A stretch of DNA of 64,000 nt from Paenibacillus polysaccharolyticus (GTDB taxonomy: Bacteria; Bacillota; Bacilli; Paenibacillales; Paenibacillaceae): NCBI RefSeq assembly GCF_900102085.1, contig NZ_FMVM01000001.1:372001-436000 (forward strand), given 5' to 3'. Under the pieces are notes generated by a model. That model worked only from the letters and a program-made list of their open reading frames with translations. It made no database searches and was not told where the DNA came from. Position 1 is the first letter of the stretch. Every line of letters starts with the position of its first letter. Both the position numbers and the translations under genes were made by a program. Positions 26,515-35,670 of this stretch are shown piece by piece.

Positions 26515-27219
26515 CTAATCAATCTTTAATGAGAAGACTCCAGAAATCACTGCAATTTGCCCATAATAATCATTAGGATAGAATTCAATTAATAAATATG
26601 TATTATTAAGAATCATATATTCTATCCATTTATAAATGCTCTCCCGAAACTGTTCTTGTCTTGTTAATAATATATCCCTCCAGTATGCTTTAAATCTCAT
26701 ATCTTTTACAGCAACTCCAGGGGCAACTTTATACTTCCATTTACTTCCTATGATATCACTGAAATCTAACCTACATTCCCAGTAGAAAGTTAATTCTCGA
26801 TCATATCCCAACTCATTTTCTTTTCTAGGAGAGAAAGTTAAATTAGATATTCTTGGATTTTTGAGAATACCCACCCATGATGTACTTTCTGAAAGCTCAG
26901 TAATTGTATCAGAAGATAACTCATTTAATACTTTTATTCTCTCTAAAACAGATTTAATTGGCGGGGCTATCATCTTAGGTAAATAATTTTCTACTTCCAC
27001 TTCATAAATATCACTTCTTAAATTTAATACTCTTCTTATTTCAACCTCAGTTACAGCAAAAATATCCCAAGCATACTCTTCTTCTATTCTCAGTAATTCT
27101 TTAGGTAACGTAGGTATAATAACCCAGCTATTATTATCTATGTTCCTGGCAATTACAGCATAACCCTTTGTAGGATCACTGGTTGTTTCAGCTAAAGAAA
27201 GTACTAACAGTCTGGCCAT
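26515..27219 (-). CDS. Unknown protein, first gene of the Hsp70 module
   Basis: A 234-residue protein starting at the ATG with GGAGG eight bases upstream. It begins MARLLVLSLAETTSDPTKGY and contains WVIIPTLP, an opening faintly like the dual OB domain proteins that often sit in defence loci. That match is weak and from memory. No catalytic motif, membrane segment or signal peptide is visible. It is the first gene of a four-gene AT-rich operon. Confidence 0.55.
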   Translation of the reverse strand: MARLLVLSLAETTSDPTKGYAVIARNIDNNSWVIIPTLPKELLRIEEEYAWDIFAVTEVEIRRVLNLRSDIYEVEVENYLPKMIAPPIKSVLERIKVLNELSSDTITELSESTSWVGILKNPRISNLTFSPRKENELGYDRELTFYWECRLDFSDIIGSKWKYKVAPGVAVKDMRFKAYWRDILLTRQEQFRESIYKWIEYMILNNTYLLIEFYPNDYYGQIAVISGVFSLKID

Positions 27220-27532
27220 TTTATGTTCCTCCAAATACCTTTCAAATAAATAATCATAGAACTCAAAACTTACAAATTCAACAAAGACTAAAGAACTATA
27301 TTTTCAAAATTACTACTTTCGACAACAATGAATAATTTTCCTTCTTTGCTTTATTATCAACAAAAAATTTTCAATACAATTAAAAAATCAATACTGCCTA
27401 ATATATGATATCAAGAAATCCTCTAGTACTTTTCTTTATACTAAATAATATAATAATACACATTTGACACCCCCTCCAAAAAGGTCTATCCTAATAACGA
27501 ATCACTCATTCACTATTAAGGAGTCGTTCCCA
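27220..27532. other. Divergent intergenic region between Hsp70 module and TetR gene
   Basis: About 310 very AT-rich bases. It must hold promoters for both sides. I could not pick a single convincing -35/-10 pair, and no small gene or hairpin stands out. Confidence 0.4.
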
Positions 27533-28144
27533 ATGGTGCAGGCCAAGAAAGACGAAGTCAGGAAAGAGATTGAATACGCGGCGCTTAAGGTTTTTTTTGA
27601 GAAGGATTATGCGGATGCCAAGATGAACGATATTGCGAACGAGATCAATATATCGGTCGGCAATATCTATACCTATTTCAAGAATAAAAAGGAGCTTTTC
27701 TACGCCGTTGTGCCGCCGGATTTGGTGGATTATCTGAAAAAGGTGCTGGTGGAGACGATTCATTTTGATAACCAGACCGCGTTTGAGGAAACGAACAGCG
27801 AGCAGCGCTCCGTCCTTATGCAGGAGCAGGTGGATGTGCTGCGGAAGTATCGGAATCAGATCGTTATTATTTTTGAAAAGAATAAAGGCACCATCTACAC
27901 CAACGCCAAGAACGAGCTGGTTGAGCTGATGATCGAAACGAAGAAGGCCTATCTCAAAAATCAATACAAACACTATGAGATCGGCTCAGAGGAGAACCTG
28001 ATTCTGCTGAACATTCTGGCACATAACGTCATTGACATGAATCTGGACTTATTGAAACGGGACATGAGCGAGGACAGCCGCAAGCAAATCTTTGAAGCAT
28101 TGTATGTATACCGACTGTACGGTATGAAAAGCTTGAACGAATAA
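27533..28144 (+). CDS. TetR-family transcriptional regulator
   Basis: A 203-residue protein. The N-terminal helix-turn-helix reads ALKVFFEKDYADAKMNDIANEINISVGNIYTYFKNK in outline, the TetR DNA-binding signature. The C-terminal ligand domain is helical. I chose the ATG with AAGGAG nine bases upstream, since the longer frame lacks a ribosome site. It is 285 bases upstream of a same-strand amidohydrolase gene, which it may regulate. Composition returns to the genome average here. Confidence 0.88.
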   Translation: MVQAKKDEVRKEIEYAALKVFFEKDYADAKMNDIANEINISVGNIYTYFKNKKELFYAVVPPDLVDYLKKVLVETIHFDNQTAFEETNSEQRSVLMQEQVDVLRKYRNQIVIIFEKNKGTIYTNAKNELVELMIETKKAYLKNQYKHYEIGSEENLILLNILAHNVIDMNLDLLKRDMSEDSRKQIFEALYVYRLYGMKSLNE

Positions 28145-28428
28145 GGAATAGTGCTTGGTCGCCAGCCAATCCAAACCCCACTTTCTATCATAGATCACTA
28201 CGCGTCGCACAGCGTGCAGATCAGTTGTACTTTCCTCTGATTTGCACGCCAAAAAATAAGCATAGGCAAGCCGCTCTATTTTTTTAACCCAAAAATGAAT
28301 TATAAATTCATTTTTAAATCGAAAGAACAAGCTTATACAGAGAAACTAAATAGCACAGAACCATATCACTCAACTGATGCAGCATGTAACATCATGTAAC
28401 ACCACCCACACCCAAGGAGGAACACACC

Positions 28429-29751
28429 ATGAACAACGCTTACGCTTTGAAAAATGTCAACCTGATCCACGGCGACGCAAGCCGCCATCTGCAGCCCAAC
28501 ATGACGATTCTCGTCAACGAACAGGGACGCATTGAAAACATCGATCCAGATCAGGAGCTAAATATCTCCAGTCACTACACAACAATCGACCTTACCGGAA
28601 AATACGTGATGCCAGGGCTGATTAACGCACATGTGCATCTTTTTGCCGATGGTAAACCGCTCACCCTCTCCGTCAGTGAAGGATTGCTGGATTTTGCTTA
28701 TCATCGGATTTTGAATACCCGATTCGGTCGACATATTTTGAAGAAACGCATGAAACGTAACGCACTTACCGCACTCCATTCGGGTGTGACAACCATGCGC
28801 AGTGTGGGCGAATTCTTTTATACCGATGTGCAGCTGCGAGATGAGATTAACCGGGGAGAATGGGTGGGTCCGAATCTGCTTGTTTCGGGATTCTTCCTGA
28901 GTGTGACAGGTGGACACGGGGCTCCCTACTTGGCACTGGAGGGTGACTCGCCTTGGGAAATGCGCAAAAATACACGGATTAATGTGAAGAACGGTGTGGA
29001 CTGGATCAAAATCTGTGTGACAGGCGGTGTAACGGATGCCAAAATGGTTGGCGAAGCTGGGCGTCTGCAAATGACGGTGGAAGAGGTCGCGGCGGTCTGC
29101 GATGAAGCCCATAAGATTGGATTGAAGGTTGCCGCTCATGTGGAGAGCACGGAAGGTGTGCGCGTTGCGCTGCAAGGGGGCGTGGATACGATTGAGCATG
29201 GGGCCGAGATGGATGACGAGATTATTCATTTGTATAAAAAGAACCCCAAGGCCCTTCATGGTTACACCGCATTGATCCCTACCCTGCAAGCTGCTTATCC
29301 ATCCGCTTCGCTCGATCCAAGTGTGACCAAGTTAAGTGCGACGGTCAGAGAAAATGCTAGACTGGTCTACGACTCCATGCTCAAAGGGGTGAAACAGGCC
29401 ATCGACAACGGCATCACTATTGGAATAGGAAACGATGCAGCCATGTCCTACGTCACCCACTATGATATGTGGAGAGAGATAGATCATTACATGAGACAGA
29501 CCAAACTGACCAATAAAGAGGTCATCGACATGGTCACTCGCAACAATGCTAAAATCCTAGGGATTGACGACGTGACGGGTACTCTGGATATCGGCAAACA
29601 GGCCGACTTGATTGTAGTGGATCACAATCCGCTAGAGCAGATCGAAGCCTTATCCAACATGTCGATGGTTATGGTCAAAGGTAATCTGATCCAGAATCCA
29701 TCCGTTAATCGCATCCAAGAGGTAGATGATGTTCTTAATGCCGTGTGGTGA
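28429..29751 (+). CDS. Amidohydrolase-superfamily metal-dependent hydrolase
   Basis: A 440-residue enzyme. Visible metal ligands are HVHLF after GLINA (N-terminal His pair), a likely carboxylated lysine in WIKICVTGG, His in VAAHVES and in TIEHGAEM, and the Asp in GIGNDAA. The C-terminal TGTLDIGKQADLIVVD is typical of the imidazolonepropionase/prolidase-like branch. Substrate unknown, perhaps a peptide or cyclic amide. AAGGAGG sits close before the ATG. The TetR regulator lies just upstream. Confidence 0.87.
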   Translation: MNNAYALKNVNLIHGDASRHLQPNMTILVNEQGRIENIDPDQELNISSHYTTIDLTGKYVMPGLINAHVHLFADGKPLTLSVSEGLLDFAYHRILNTRFGRHILKKRMKRNALTALHSGVTTMRSVGEFFYTDVQLRDEINRGEWVGPNLLVSGFFLSVTGGHGAPYLALEGDSPWEMRKNTRINVKNGVDWIKICVTGGVTDAKMVGEAGRLQMTVEEVAAVCDEAHKIGLKVAAHVESTEGVRVALQGGVDTIEHGAEMDDEIIHLYKKNPKALHGYTALIPTLQAAYPSASLDPSVTKLSATVRENARLVYDSMLKGVKQAIDNGITIGIGNDAAMSYVTHYDMWREIDHYMRQTKLTNKEVIDMVTRNNAKILGIDDVTGTLDIGKQADLIVVDHNPLEQIEALSNMSMVMVKGNLIQNPSVNRIQEVDDVLNAVW

Positions 29752-29978
29752 GCCAACAATGGAGTAGATTTTCTTCTTTAACTGCAAAACATATACTCTC
29801 ACTAAACTAGCAATAACATAAATCTTCTAACGATGAATTGCTTCTTAATATATTACTGAAGTTTAGTTTTGCACCGGTTCAATGATATCGAAGACTTATA
29901 TATAAAAAATTGTATTATGTTACAATTATCCATATAAAGAGGGAATTTAAAATAATATTTTGAAGAAAGGAAAATGAT

Positions 29979-30191
29979 ATGCCACTAGTTGTACGAGGAG
30001 TACCTGAGCTCATTATTTTTCTAATGATAATGGCCGCCAACTATCTAATCATCTATCTTGTTGTTAGCTCTGTTCTTAATAATTCAGGTTTAAAATCAAA
30101 AATTGATCATTTACAAAATGAGGTTTTGGATCTAAAAAGAACTTTAAATGAGAACAAAAAAAACCTTTCTGATGATACTAACAAAAATTAA
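29979..30191 (+). CDS. Small membrane protein with coiled-coil tail, 70 residues
   Basis: One membrane segment (LIIFLMIMAANYLIIYLVV) followed by a charged coiled-coil tail (IDHLQNEVLDLKRTLNEN). AAAGGA precedes the ATG. It matches the 51-residue protein at 21786-21941 in design though not closely in sequence. Function unknown; it may be an anchor or adaptor. Confidence 0.65.
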   Translation: MPLVVRGVPELIIFLMIMAANYLIIYLVVSSVLNNSGLKSKIDHLQNEVLDLKRTLNENKKNLSDDTNKN

Positions 30192-30346
30192 TTAAAACAC
30201 AACTACTAGAGTTGCTAAGTTATTATTTAATCAGCCAAATACCGTGTGGTGAGGTCAGCGTTACTTAGTAAGAAGAATTAAGTCAGAATCAGAGTAGAAT
30301 CGGTAAAAATCAAGCTATTCCCCTGCGTCCTGTAAAGTCTACATCC

Positions 30347-30598
30347 TTAATAATGAATATTTACTTTAATTAAATATGCTTTATCATTTGGGTTTGATAA
30401 CTGAGGCATGGTCTGAGGAGGCGGGAGTTCTTCCACGGGTTCTCCGTCCAAATATAATGCTAGTGCATCTCTCGCCATAATTAATGCCTCTTCAAGGGTA
30501 TGGCCGTAGGTAAGGCAACCTGGCAGATCAGGGAACGAGACGTTAATTCCGTCGTCGGCAAAGTTAAAAATGGCGTAATAATTGTAAGTTCGAATCAT
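30347..30598 (-). CDS. HicB-family antitoxin-like protein
   Basis: An 83-residue protein with the HicB fold signature: YYAIFNFADDGINVSFPDLPG then CLTYGHTLEEALIMARDALALYL. HicB proteins normally neutralise the HicA mRNA interferase encoded next to them. No HicA-like gene is visible on either side, so this is an orphan antitoxin or a stand-alone regulator. A C-terminal DNA-binding domain is absent. Confidence 0.85.
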   Translation of the reverse strand: MIRTYNYYAIFNFADDGINVSFPDLPGCLTYGHTLEEALIMARDALALYLDGEPVEELPPPQTMPQLSNPNDKAYLIKVNIHY

Positions 30599-30731
30599 AA
30601 GAGAATATCTCCTTTTATCAACAGACTACTATGACAGGATGAATAAGTTCCAATCGACAGCTCACCGGTGTTCATAGTAAAATAATGGAATGTCCATTGT
30701 TACATTTCATATTAGAAAAGGATGAATTCAG

Positions 30732-30953
30732 ATGAGAGAGTACACTGTCGTTCCAGGCCCCAAAAATGTTCAAGTGAATCGAGGGGATACCCAAGCCGCT
30801 GTCAATTTATTTGCGGATATCATTAATCACAAAGCGGAGTCAGGATGGATCTATCAATCCATGGAGTCCCTTGCGGTTACCGAAAAACCAGGTTGTCTCC
30901 AGCAGCCCGTAACCACACACCATTACATGCTAATATTCTACAGAGAAGTATAA
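30732..30953 (+). CDS. DUF4177-like small protein
   Basis: A 73-residue soluble protein: REYTVVPGPKNVQV, then INHKAESGWIYQSMESL and a final HHYMLIFYRE. The pattern of a strand, an acidic helix with GW, then a strand ending in LIFYR fits DUF4177. Function unknown. It is followed 16 bases later by the YidD-like gene and is probably co-transcribed with it. Confidence 0.6.
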   Translation: MREYTVVPGPKNVQVNRGDTQAAVNLFADIINHKAESGWIYQSMESLAVTEKPGCLQQPVTTHHYMLIFYREV

Positions 30954-30969
30954 TAAGCGTGCAAGATTC

Positions 30970-31476
30970 ATGAAAAGCCCAGAATCTGAAGAACCTATTT
31001 ACAATACCATGCCATCCGAAGAAGAACTAATAAACCTCTTACATACCCATCATGAGAAAGATGATCCTCGAAGCCATTTTTATGTTAGAACTCATGTAAT
31101 CCCGGAAGTGAATTGGTTAAATGTTATTGGCAAGTTTATCCTATCATTATGTATTTCTTTACTGGTATCGTTAATCTTTTTCTATAGCTCCAAACCGTTC
31201 ATTCCGGCGTATGCTTCAATGAGTGTCCCATTGGTTTTCGCAGCAAGTATGTTCTTCATCGTTCTGATTCGAGCTAGAGCCATTCTAGTCTGGATTATCC
31301 GCATCTATCAACGATTTGCTCCTTTAGAGTTGCGGGACAAATGTCGTTATGAACCCAGCTGTTCGATGTATATGATTCAAGCCATTGAAAAGTATGGAGC
31401 GGTCAAGGGCCTTTCACTGGGTATTCGGCGTCTTCGGAGATGTAATATCACAGGCGGGGGATATGATTATCCTTAA
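30970..31476 (+). CDS. yidD: YidD-like membrane insertion factor with membrane extension
   Basis: The C-terminal 65 residues carry the YidD signature: IYQRFAPLELRDKCRYEPSCSMYMIQAI and CNITGGGYDYP, including the paired cysteines. YidD helps YidC/Oxa1 insert membrane proteins. Typical YidD is 70-90 residues. This protein has about 100 extra N-terminal residues with two membrane helices (positions 55-105). A divergent paralogue of the housekeeping copy is likely. Confidence 0.8.
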   Translation: MKSPESEEPIYNTMPSEEELINLLHTHHEKDDPRSHFYVRTHVIPEVNWLNVIGKFILSLCISLLVSLIFFYSSKPFIPAYASMSVPLVFAASMFFIVLIRARAILVWIIRIYQRFAPLELRDKCRYEPSCSMYMIQAIEKYGAVKGLSLGIRRLRRCNITGGGYDYP

Positions 31477-31536
31477 CAAGGTGTAGTTTGTAGAACCTGT
31501 AAAATAATCATGTGTTTCTATCAAAAGTATCCACAA

Positions 31537-31595
31537 AACACCAAAAGGCTATTCCTACACGTCATGCAGACGACAGGAGATAGCCTTTTGGTGTT
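31537..31595 (+). terminator. Strong terminator
   Basis: Perfect 16-bp stem AACACCAAAAGGCTAT/ATAGCCTTTTGGTGTT with a 27-base loop, ending near a T-run. It closes the YidD transcript. Confidence 0.8.
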
Positions 31596-31604
31596 TCAAA
31601 AATT

Positions 31605-31731
31605 CTAACGATCACAGAAGAGCCTATTTGCCCCGTTTCGGGCAGTTTTAAAATCTAACGATCCGTACGGACGTTATTTTGACGAGATTCGGCCTTTTTC
31701 AGGATTTGAAACCTTCCGTGGAGATCGTTAG
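31605..31731. repeat. Interspersed-repeat-like element
   Basis: CTAACGATC occurs at 31605-31613 and 31655-31663 in direct orientation, 50 bases apart, and as its inverse GATCGTTAG at 31723-31731. The inner part holds an imperfect palindrome (CCGTACGGACG). It looks like a genome-dispersed repeat rather than a gene. Confidence 0.5.
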
Positions 31732-31742
31732 CGCTTGGAGCA

Positions 31743-32336
31743 TCAGTCATTCAACCCTTTTCCCTCCATAATAGGCTGTATACATTTTTCAATGCGAGCT
31801 GTCTTGGTCTTGGATTGTTTTGGCTGTGAAAAGTGATACAGATACGCCCGCTGGCGGCCAGGAGTTAGTGCTTCAAATGCTGCCTGGAATGCGGGATCGG
31901 CATCGAATTGTTGTTGCAGTTCCTCGGGAACCGCGAATTGCTCTATTTCCTTTTTTTCTATTTTTAGACCCGCTTGTTCCACTTCGATCGACTCAATAAT
32001 GTAAGCTTTTAGAATCTCTTCCTGTTCGATAATCTGCTCCAGGTTAGTGAAACGAATCTGGCGACCTCCTTGCACATTATTCGTTTGCTGAATCAGGATA
32101 CCATGCGGGTCTTTAAGCAGAGAGCCTTTGAGAAACATGATCGCACAGTACTCCTTGAAGCCATGAATCAGTACGACGTTTTTCCCGTTTACCGTGTAGC
32201 ACGGATGCATCCATTTGTAATCTTCGGTCAGATCACAGTCTAGGATGATCTCTCTCAGCTTTACCGATTCTTCCTTCCACGTTTTGATTTTGCTTAGATA
32301 TGCATCTACTTTGGGATTGGTATTGTGCGTAGTCAT
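31743..32336 (-). CDS. YdeI/OmpD-associated family protein
   Basis: A 197-residue protein: N-terminal DUF1801-like part (WKEESVKLREIILDCDLTEDYKWMHPCYTVNGKNV) and a C-terminal OmdA-type part (QFDADPAFQAAFEALTPGRQRAYLYHFSQPKQSKTKTARI). I chose the ATG with AGAGGAAG six bases upstream. Cytoplasmic. YdeI in Bacillus is linked to antimicrobial peptide tolerance, but this copy's role is unknown. Confidence 0.82.
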   Translation of the reverse strand: MTTHNTNPKVDAYLSKIKTWKEESVKLREIILDCDLTEDYKWMHPCYTVNGKNVVLIHGFKEYCAIMFLKGSLLKDPHGILIQQTNNVQGGRQIRFTNLEQIIEQEEILKAYIIESIEVEQAGLKIEKKEIEQFAVPEELQQQFDADPAFQAAFEALTPGRQRAYLYHFSQPKQSKTKTARIEKCIQPIMEGKGLND

Positions 32337-32752
32337 AGGAATCTTCCTCTCAACCAATTTAGTTATGTTTTATTCAACCCAATCTAATTTATCTCATCTT
32401 GTGCGGACTACCTTTTATCTTATTTTACCTTTATTTATCGGTTTGTTTGTGCGGTTTTTCAAGAGTTTATAAAGCACCACTATAGAGCCACTTATCCAAC
32501 ATGTATTAGCTTCTCGCCTTCAATTTAAACCTAGAGGGTTAACCTGGACGGTTCTCCCCAATAATAGGTTATAACTAGTGAGACCTTTTATTGTTTCATA
32601 CGAAAAGAAGAACCTATAAACGGTCTATAGATTCTATAATGCGATAGTTTGTTTATTGAACTTTTAATTAACTCTTCTTCTCGTTCAGAAGACTTTTACG
32701 TGTTGTGTGGCATATATCTCATTTGTAGATGTGTAAGCGTCAGGTACGTTAA
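32337..32752. other. Gene-free AT-rich stretch
   Basis: About 415 bases between two minus-strand genes. I see no gene, hairpin or clear promoter. Confidence 0.4.
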
Positions 32753-33295
32753 TTACTTTCCCAGAATCATTTTCAAGCGATCCAGCTGTAAAAAATGATG
32801 TTTGTAGTGCATTTCGATCAAGTGGAACCACTCTTGTGCGTTTAACGCTCCAAGACGAGGGTGAGGCACTTTCGAGCCTGTGGCCGATTCTTCTAGCGCA
32901 AGAACAGTTGCTGTACTTCGCATCCGATCCACGACCTGCCGCAGTCCCTGGGCAATTCGTTCCTTACTTTCGGGTTGCAATGGTGTATATTGCGGAGAAG
33001 CTGGTACTTTAACCCGAACAGGAGGGAATTGTTCAGCATTAAATACCTGACTGCCCAGTTCTGTTTTTTTCTTATCAAAATCTACCGTGTGTTCATTTTT
33101 GGCTAAACAATGTTCTATATTACGCAATTGCATAAACAGTGCCGATTGAATCAAATGCATGTACATTTGCCCGATCGACCATTCTTCTTCATCCTCTTTT
33201 TGTAGTAACTCATCCATATTCAAAAGATTTAATTCTGCTACATACCTCTCTACTGTAGTCTCGAGAGAATTTAATATTTCTTTTGTGCTTTTCAT
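32753..33295 (-). CDS. DinB-like protein
   Basis: A 180-residue four-helix bundle of the DinB/YfiT superfamily: an N-terminal metal His in MYMHLIQSALF and a C-terminal HYKHHFLQLDRLK with further His ligands. These are usually thiol transferases or damage-inducible proteins. There are two more DinB-type genes in this window (57916-58410 and 59463-59963). Confidence 0.78.
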   Translation of the reverse strand: MKSTKEILNSLETTVERYVAELNLLNMDELLQKEDEEEWSIGQMYMHLIQSALFMQLRNIEHCLAKNEHTVDFDKKKTELGSQVFNAEQFPPVRVKVPASPQYTPLQPESKERIAQGLRQVVDRMRSTATVLALEESATGSKVPHPRLGALNAQEWFHLIEMHYKHHFLQLDRLKMILGK

Positions 33296-33340
33296 CCTGC
33301 AAACAACTCCTCGTCATCTTGAATAATTCCAGTATAATCA

Positions 33341-34074
33341 AAACCACCCGTATAACGGGTGGTTTGCTCTGCGGCTGAAAGCCTTTGTTACTGGCCAGCC
33401 CTAAAAGGGCATTGAAGGATTCGCCAACCGCACTACTTTTTCGGCCACCCTTAAAAGGGTTCTCTCTATTTCTTCTTCTTTCGTTGCTCCTTTGTTTCTT
33501 CGCCTGTAAATGGATCGATGTACTCCGCCATGGTTATTTGTTCTGCGACGATGTCTTCCTGCAATTGATTTTGGATATATTCCTGTATCACTTTCTTGTT
33601 CCTTCCGACCGTATCTACATAAAATCCTTTACACCAGAACTTCCGATTTCCATATCGATACTTTAGACTAGCATGTCTGTCAAAGATCATTAGGCTGCTC
33701 TTTCCCTTTAAATATCCTATAAATGCTGACACACTAAGTTTTGGTGGGATACTCACCAACATGTGAATATGGTCTTTACACGCTTCCGCTTCAATAATCT
33801 CTACATTTTTTCGCTCACATAATTGTCTCAATATCTTTCCGATGTCTTGTTTCAATTTTCCGTAAATCACTTGTCTTCTGTACTTTGGAGCAAACACGAT
33901 ATGATACTTACAATTCCATTTTGTATGTGCTAAACTGTTCACATCAGATGACATCTGTATTCCTCCTATTGTCGATAAATTCGGTTGGCGAACCAAATTT
34001 ATTGTAACATTAGGAGGAATTTTTTTTGATACATCGCTGAAAGCTCCCCTGAACCATACGCATAGCGTATGGTT
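33341..34074 (-). mobile_element. IS200-type insertion sequence
   Basis: A single-gene element with no inverted terminal repeats. Hairpins mark both ends: 33341-33365 (AAACCACCCGT loop ATA ACGGGTGGTTT) and 34052-34074 (AACCATACGC loop ATA GCGTATGGTT). Such subterminal hairpins are where IS200/IS605 transposases bind. No tnpB is present. The boundaries are estimated from the hairpins. Confidence 0.75.
33466..33954 (-). CDS. tnpA: IS200/IS605-family transposase TnpA
   Basis: A 162-residue HUH single-strand transposase. The metal-binding motif is DHIHMLVSIPP and the nucleophile is the tyrosine in VIQEYIQNQ. The start with AGGAGG seven bases upstream was chosen. It looks intact, with no frameshift. 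It has a basic lysine-rich tail. Confidence 0.92.
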   Translation of the reverse strand: MSSDVNSLAHTKWNCKYHIVFAPKYRRQVIYGKLKQDIGKILRQLCERKNVEIIEAEACKDHIHMLVSIPPKLSVSAFIGYLKGKSSLMIFDRHASLKYRYGNRKFWCKGFYVDTVGRNKKVIQEYIQNQLQEDIVAEQITMAEYIDPFTGEETKEQRKKKK

Positions 34075-34090
34075 TTCTTTTCACAAAAAA

Positions 34091-34122
34091 AGCACTACTG
34101 ACAAGGGTATGTCAGTAGTGCT
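34091..34122 (-). terminator. Terminator overlapping the WYL gene stop
   Basis: On the minus strand AGCACTACTGACA pairs with TGTCAGTAGTGCT, and a run of seven T follows. The left arm contains the final codons and the stop codon of the WYL gene. Confidence 0.8.
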
Positions 34123-35059
34123 TCAAGATATTTGTCGCCATCTCCCGCATACCAGCACGCAGTGATTCCGGCTCCATCACTTCGATATCTCCACCTAGGC
34201 CAAGTAGATGAGGCAGGATTTCCTCAGGATAGCGGACACGAAAGTGGAAATGAATGCCGTCCTCGTGCTCCTCGACATGATCGATATAAAAATGAAGGGT
34301 CTCCATCATTTTGTCAGCAACTTCTGATTTTGCTCGGACAAGCACATGCTCGCTTCGATCATCAGGTGGCTGATACCGATTCAGATCAAAATCTGGCGGC
34401 AGACCAAATTTCTCTTCCAGAACAGAAAGCTCCGACATGCGGGACAAACGAAAATGACGAATATCTTGTCGCAGATCACACCTACCGATCAACACCCAGT
34501 TTTCCCTCACCAGGGTAAGTCCGTAGGGTGACACGACACGCTGATTCGAGCGTTCCCCGTCCGATCCCGGCATTTTTTTCAGATACATCAAGCTGATTTT
34601 ACGTTGCTCCAGAATCGCGTTACGTATATCGTTAAGATAGCTTCTCACCATGCCAGTTGTATCAGGTCCCATCGGATGAAGCACACGCATCGTTTCTTGT
34701 ACACGCGAGGACTGTTTACGAATGGCTTCTGGTAAAATGGCTTCAATCTTGCGCTGTGCAGATTTTGCTTGAATACCATAGGCGGTATCCCATCTCTGTT
34801 CGATAAACTTCGCTCCCATGAGTAGCGACACGGCTTCCTCCGCAGTAAAACTAACCGGGGGCAGGAAGTACCCTTCCATCAGAGAATACCCATGACCCGG
34901 AGCACCTGCAATGGGCACGCCAGCCTCGCTTAAAGCTTGGATATCGCGATATATTGTACGAACACTGGTCTCAAACTGAGCGGCCAGATCCTCCGCCCTT
35001 ATCAGTTTTGTTCGTTGTAATTCAAGCGTAATGGCGAGCTGTCGCTCCGTTTTATTCAT
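34112..35059 (-). CDS. WYL-domain HTH transcriptional regulator
   Basis: A 315-residue protein. Residues 1-65 are a DeoR-type winged helix (RAEDLAAQFETSVRTIYRDIQALSEAGVPI). The central and C-terminal parts form a WYL domain (KISLMYLKKMP, then VSPYGLTLVRENWVLIGRCD) with a WCX-like end. WYL proteins bind nucleic-acid or nucleotide ligands and regulate stress genes. The neighbour downstream is the IS element. Target genes unknown. Confidence 0.88.
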   Translation of the reverse strand: MNKTERQLAITLELQRTKLIRAEDLAAQFETSVRTIYRDIQALSEAGVPIAGAPGHGYSLMEGYFLPPVSFTAEEAVSLLMGAKFIEQRWDTAYGIQAKSAQRKIEAILPEAIRKQSSRVQETMRVLHPMGPDTTGMVRSYLNDIRNAILEQRKISLMYLKKMPGSDGERSNQRVVSPYGLTLVRENWVLIGRCDLRQDIRHFRLSRMSELSVLEEKFGLPPDFDLNRYQPPDDRSEHVLVRAKSEVADKMMETLHFYIDHVEEHEDGIHFHFRVRYPEEILPHLLGLGGDIEVMEPESLRAGMREMATNILKHY

Positions 35060-35080
35060 GTCTATACAGTCCCCTACGGT

Positions 35081-35599
35081 TTACTTCCATGCTTGCGGTA
35101 CATGTTTAATCATATCATGGATGAAACCATCATTGCCGTAAATGGCTACAACAAGGTGTTCCTTTTGTTTGGGAATTGGCATAATGAGTGCCTGCTTTCC
35201 ATTAAAATAATAGCGGTCTTTCCTCTCAACCATGTTATCGTCCGTATAGATAATATTAACAAAATCCATGTCGTGGCTAAGTGCTTTATCATGGATAACG
35301 ATGCATAGGTATTCTCCCAGTTGCTCCACAGAGATGCCATCCTCATCTTCTTTCCACACATACTCATTAGGTTGCATCACAAATTTATTCTTTGATGATT
35401 TAGTAAGTATAGAAGCCCTGGCATGTTCTCCTTTTACACTAACCAAAAGTGCTGAACGATCATTCACAATTTTAACATCTGCATATTTCAAATGATGCAA
35501 TGTAAGATAGGCTTGGATATCCTCTCGGGTTATCGGCTCACCAGTAGAACCATTCGTTAACATGAGCATAGATAACATCAATTCAAATAAAAACTTCAT
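35081..35599 (-). CDS. Unknown protein with a short signal-like N-terminus
   Basis: A 172-residue protein starting at the ATG with AAGGAG eight bases upstream. It begins MKFLFELMLSMLMLTNGST, a weak signal peptide or anchor. The rest is mixed with no motif that I recognise. Probably surface-associated or secreted. It is 21 bases after the end of the WYL gene's start region and on the same strand. Confidence 0.55.
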   Translation of the reverse strand: MKFLFELMLSMLMLTNGSTGEPITREDIQAYLTLHHLKYADVKIVNDRSALLVSVKGEHARASILTKSSKNKFVMQPNEYVWKEDEDGISVEQLGEYLCIVIHDKALSHDMDFVNIIYTDDNMVERKDRYYFNGKQALIMPIPKQKEHLVVAIYGNDGFIHDMIKHVPQAWK

Positions 35600-35670
35600 C
35601 TTATACACTCCTTATGTACATCTCTAGAAGAAAAAAAAGGCTACTTGAGTAATCAGCAAAATTTTCACTT

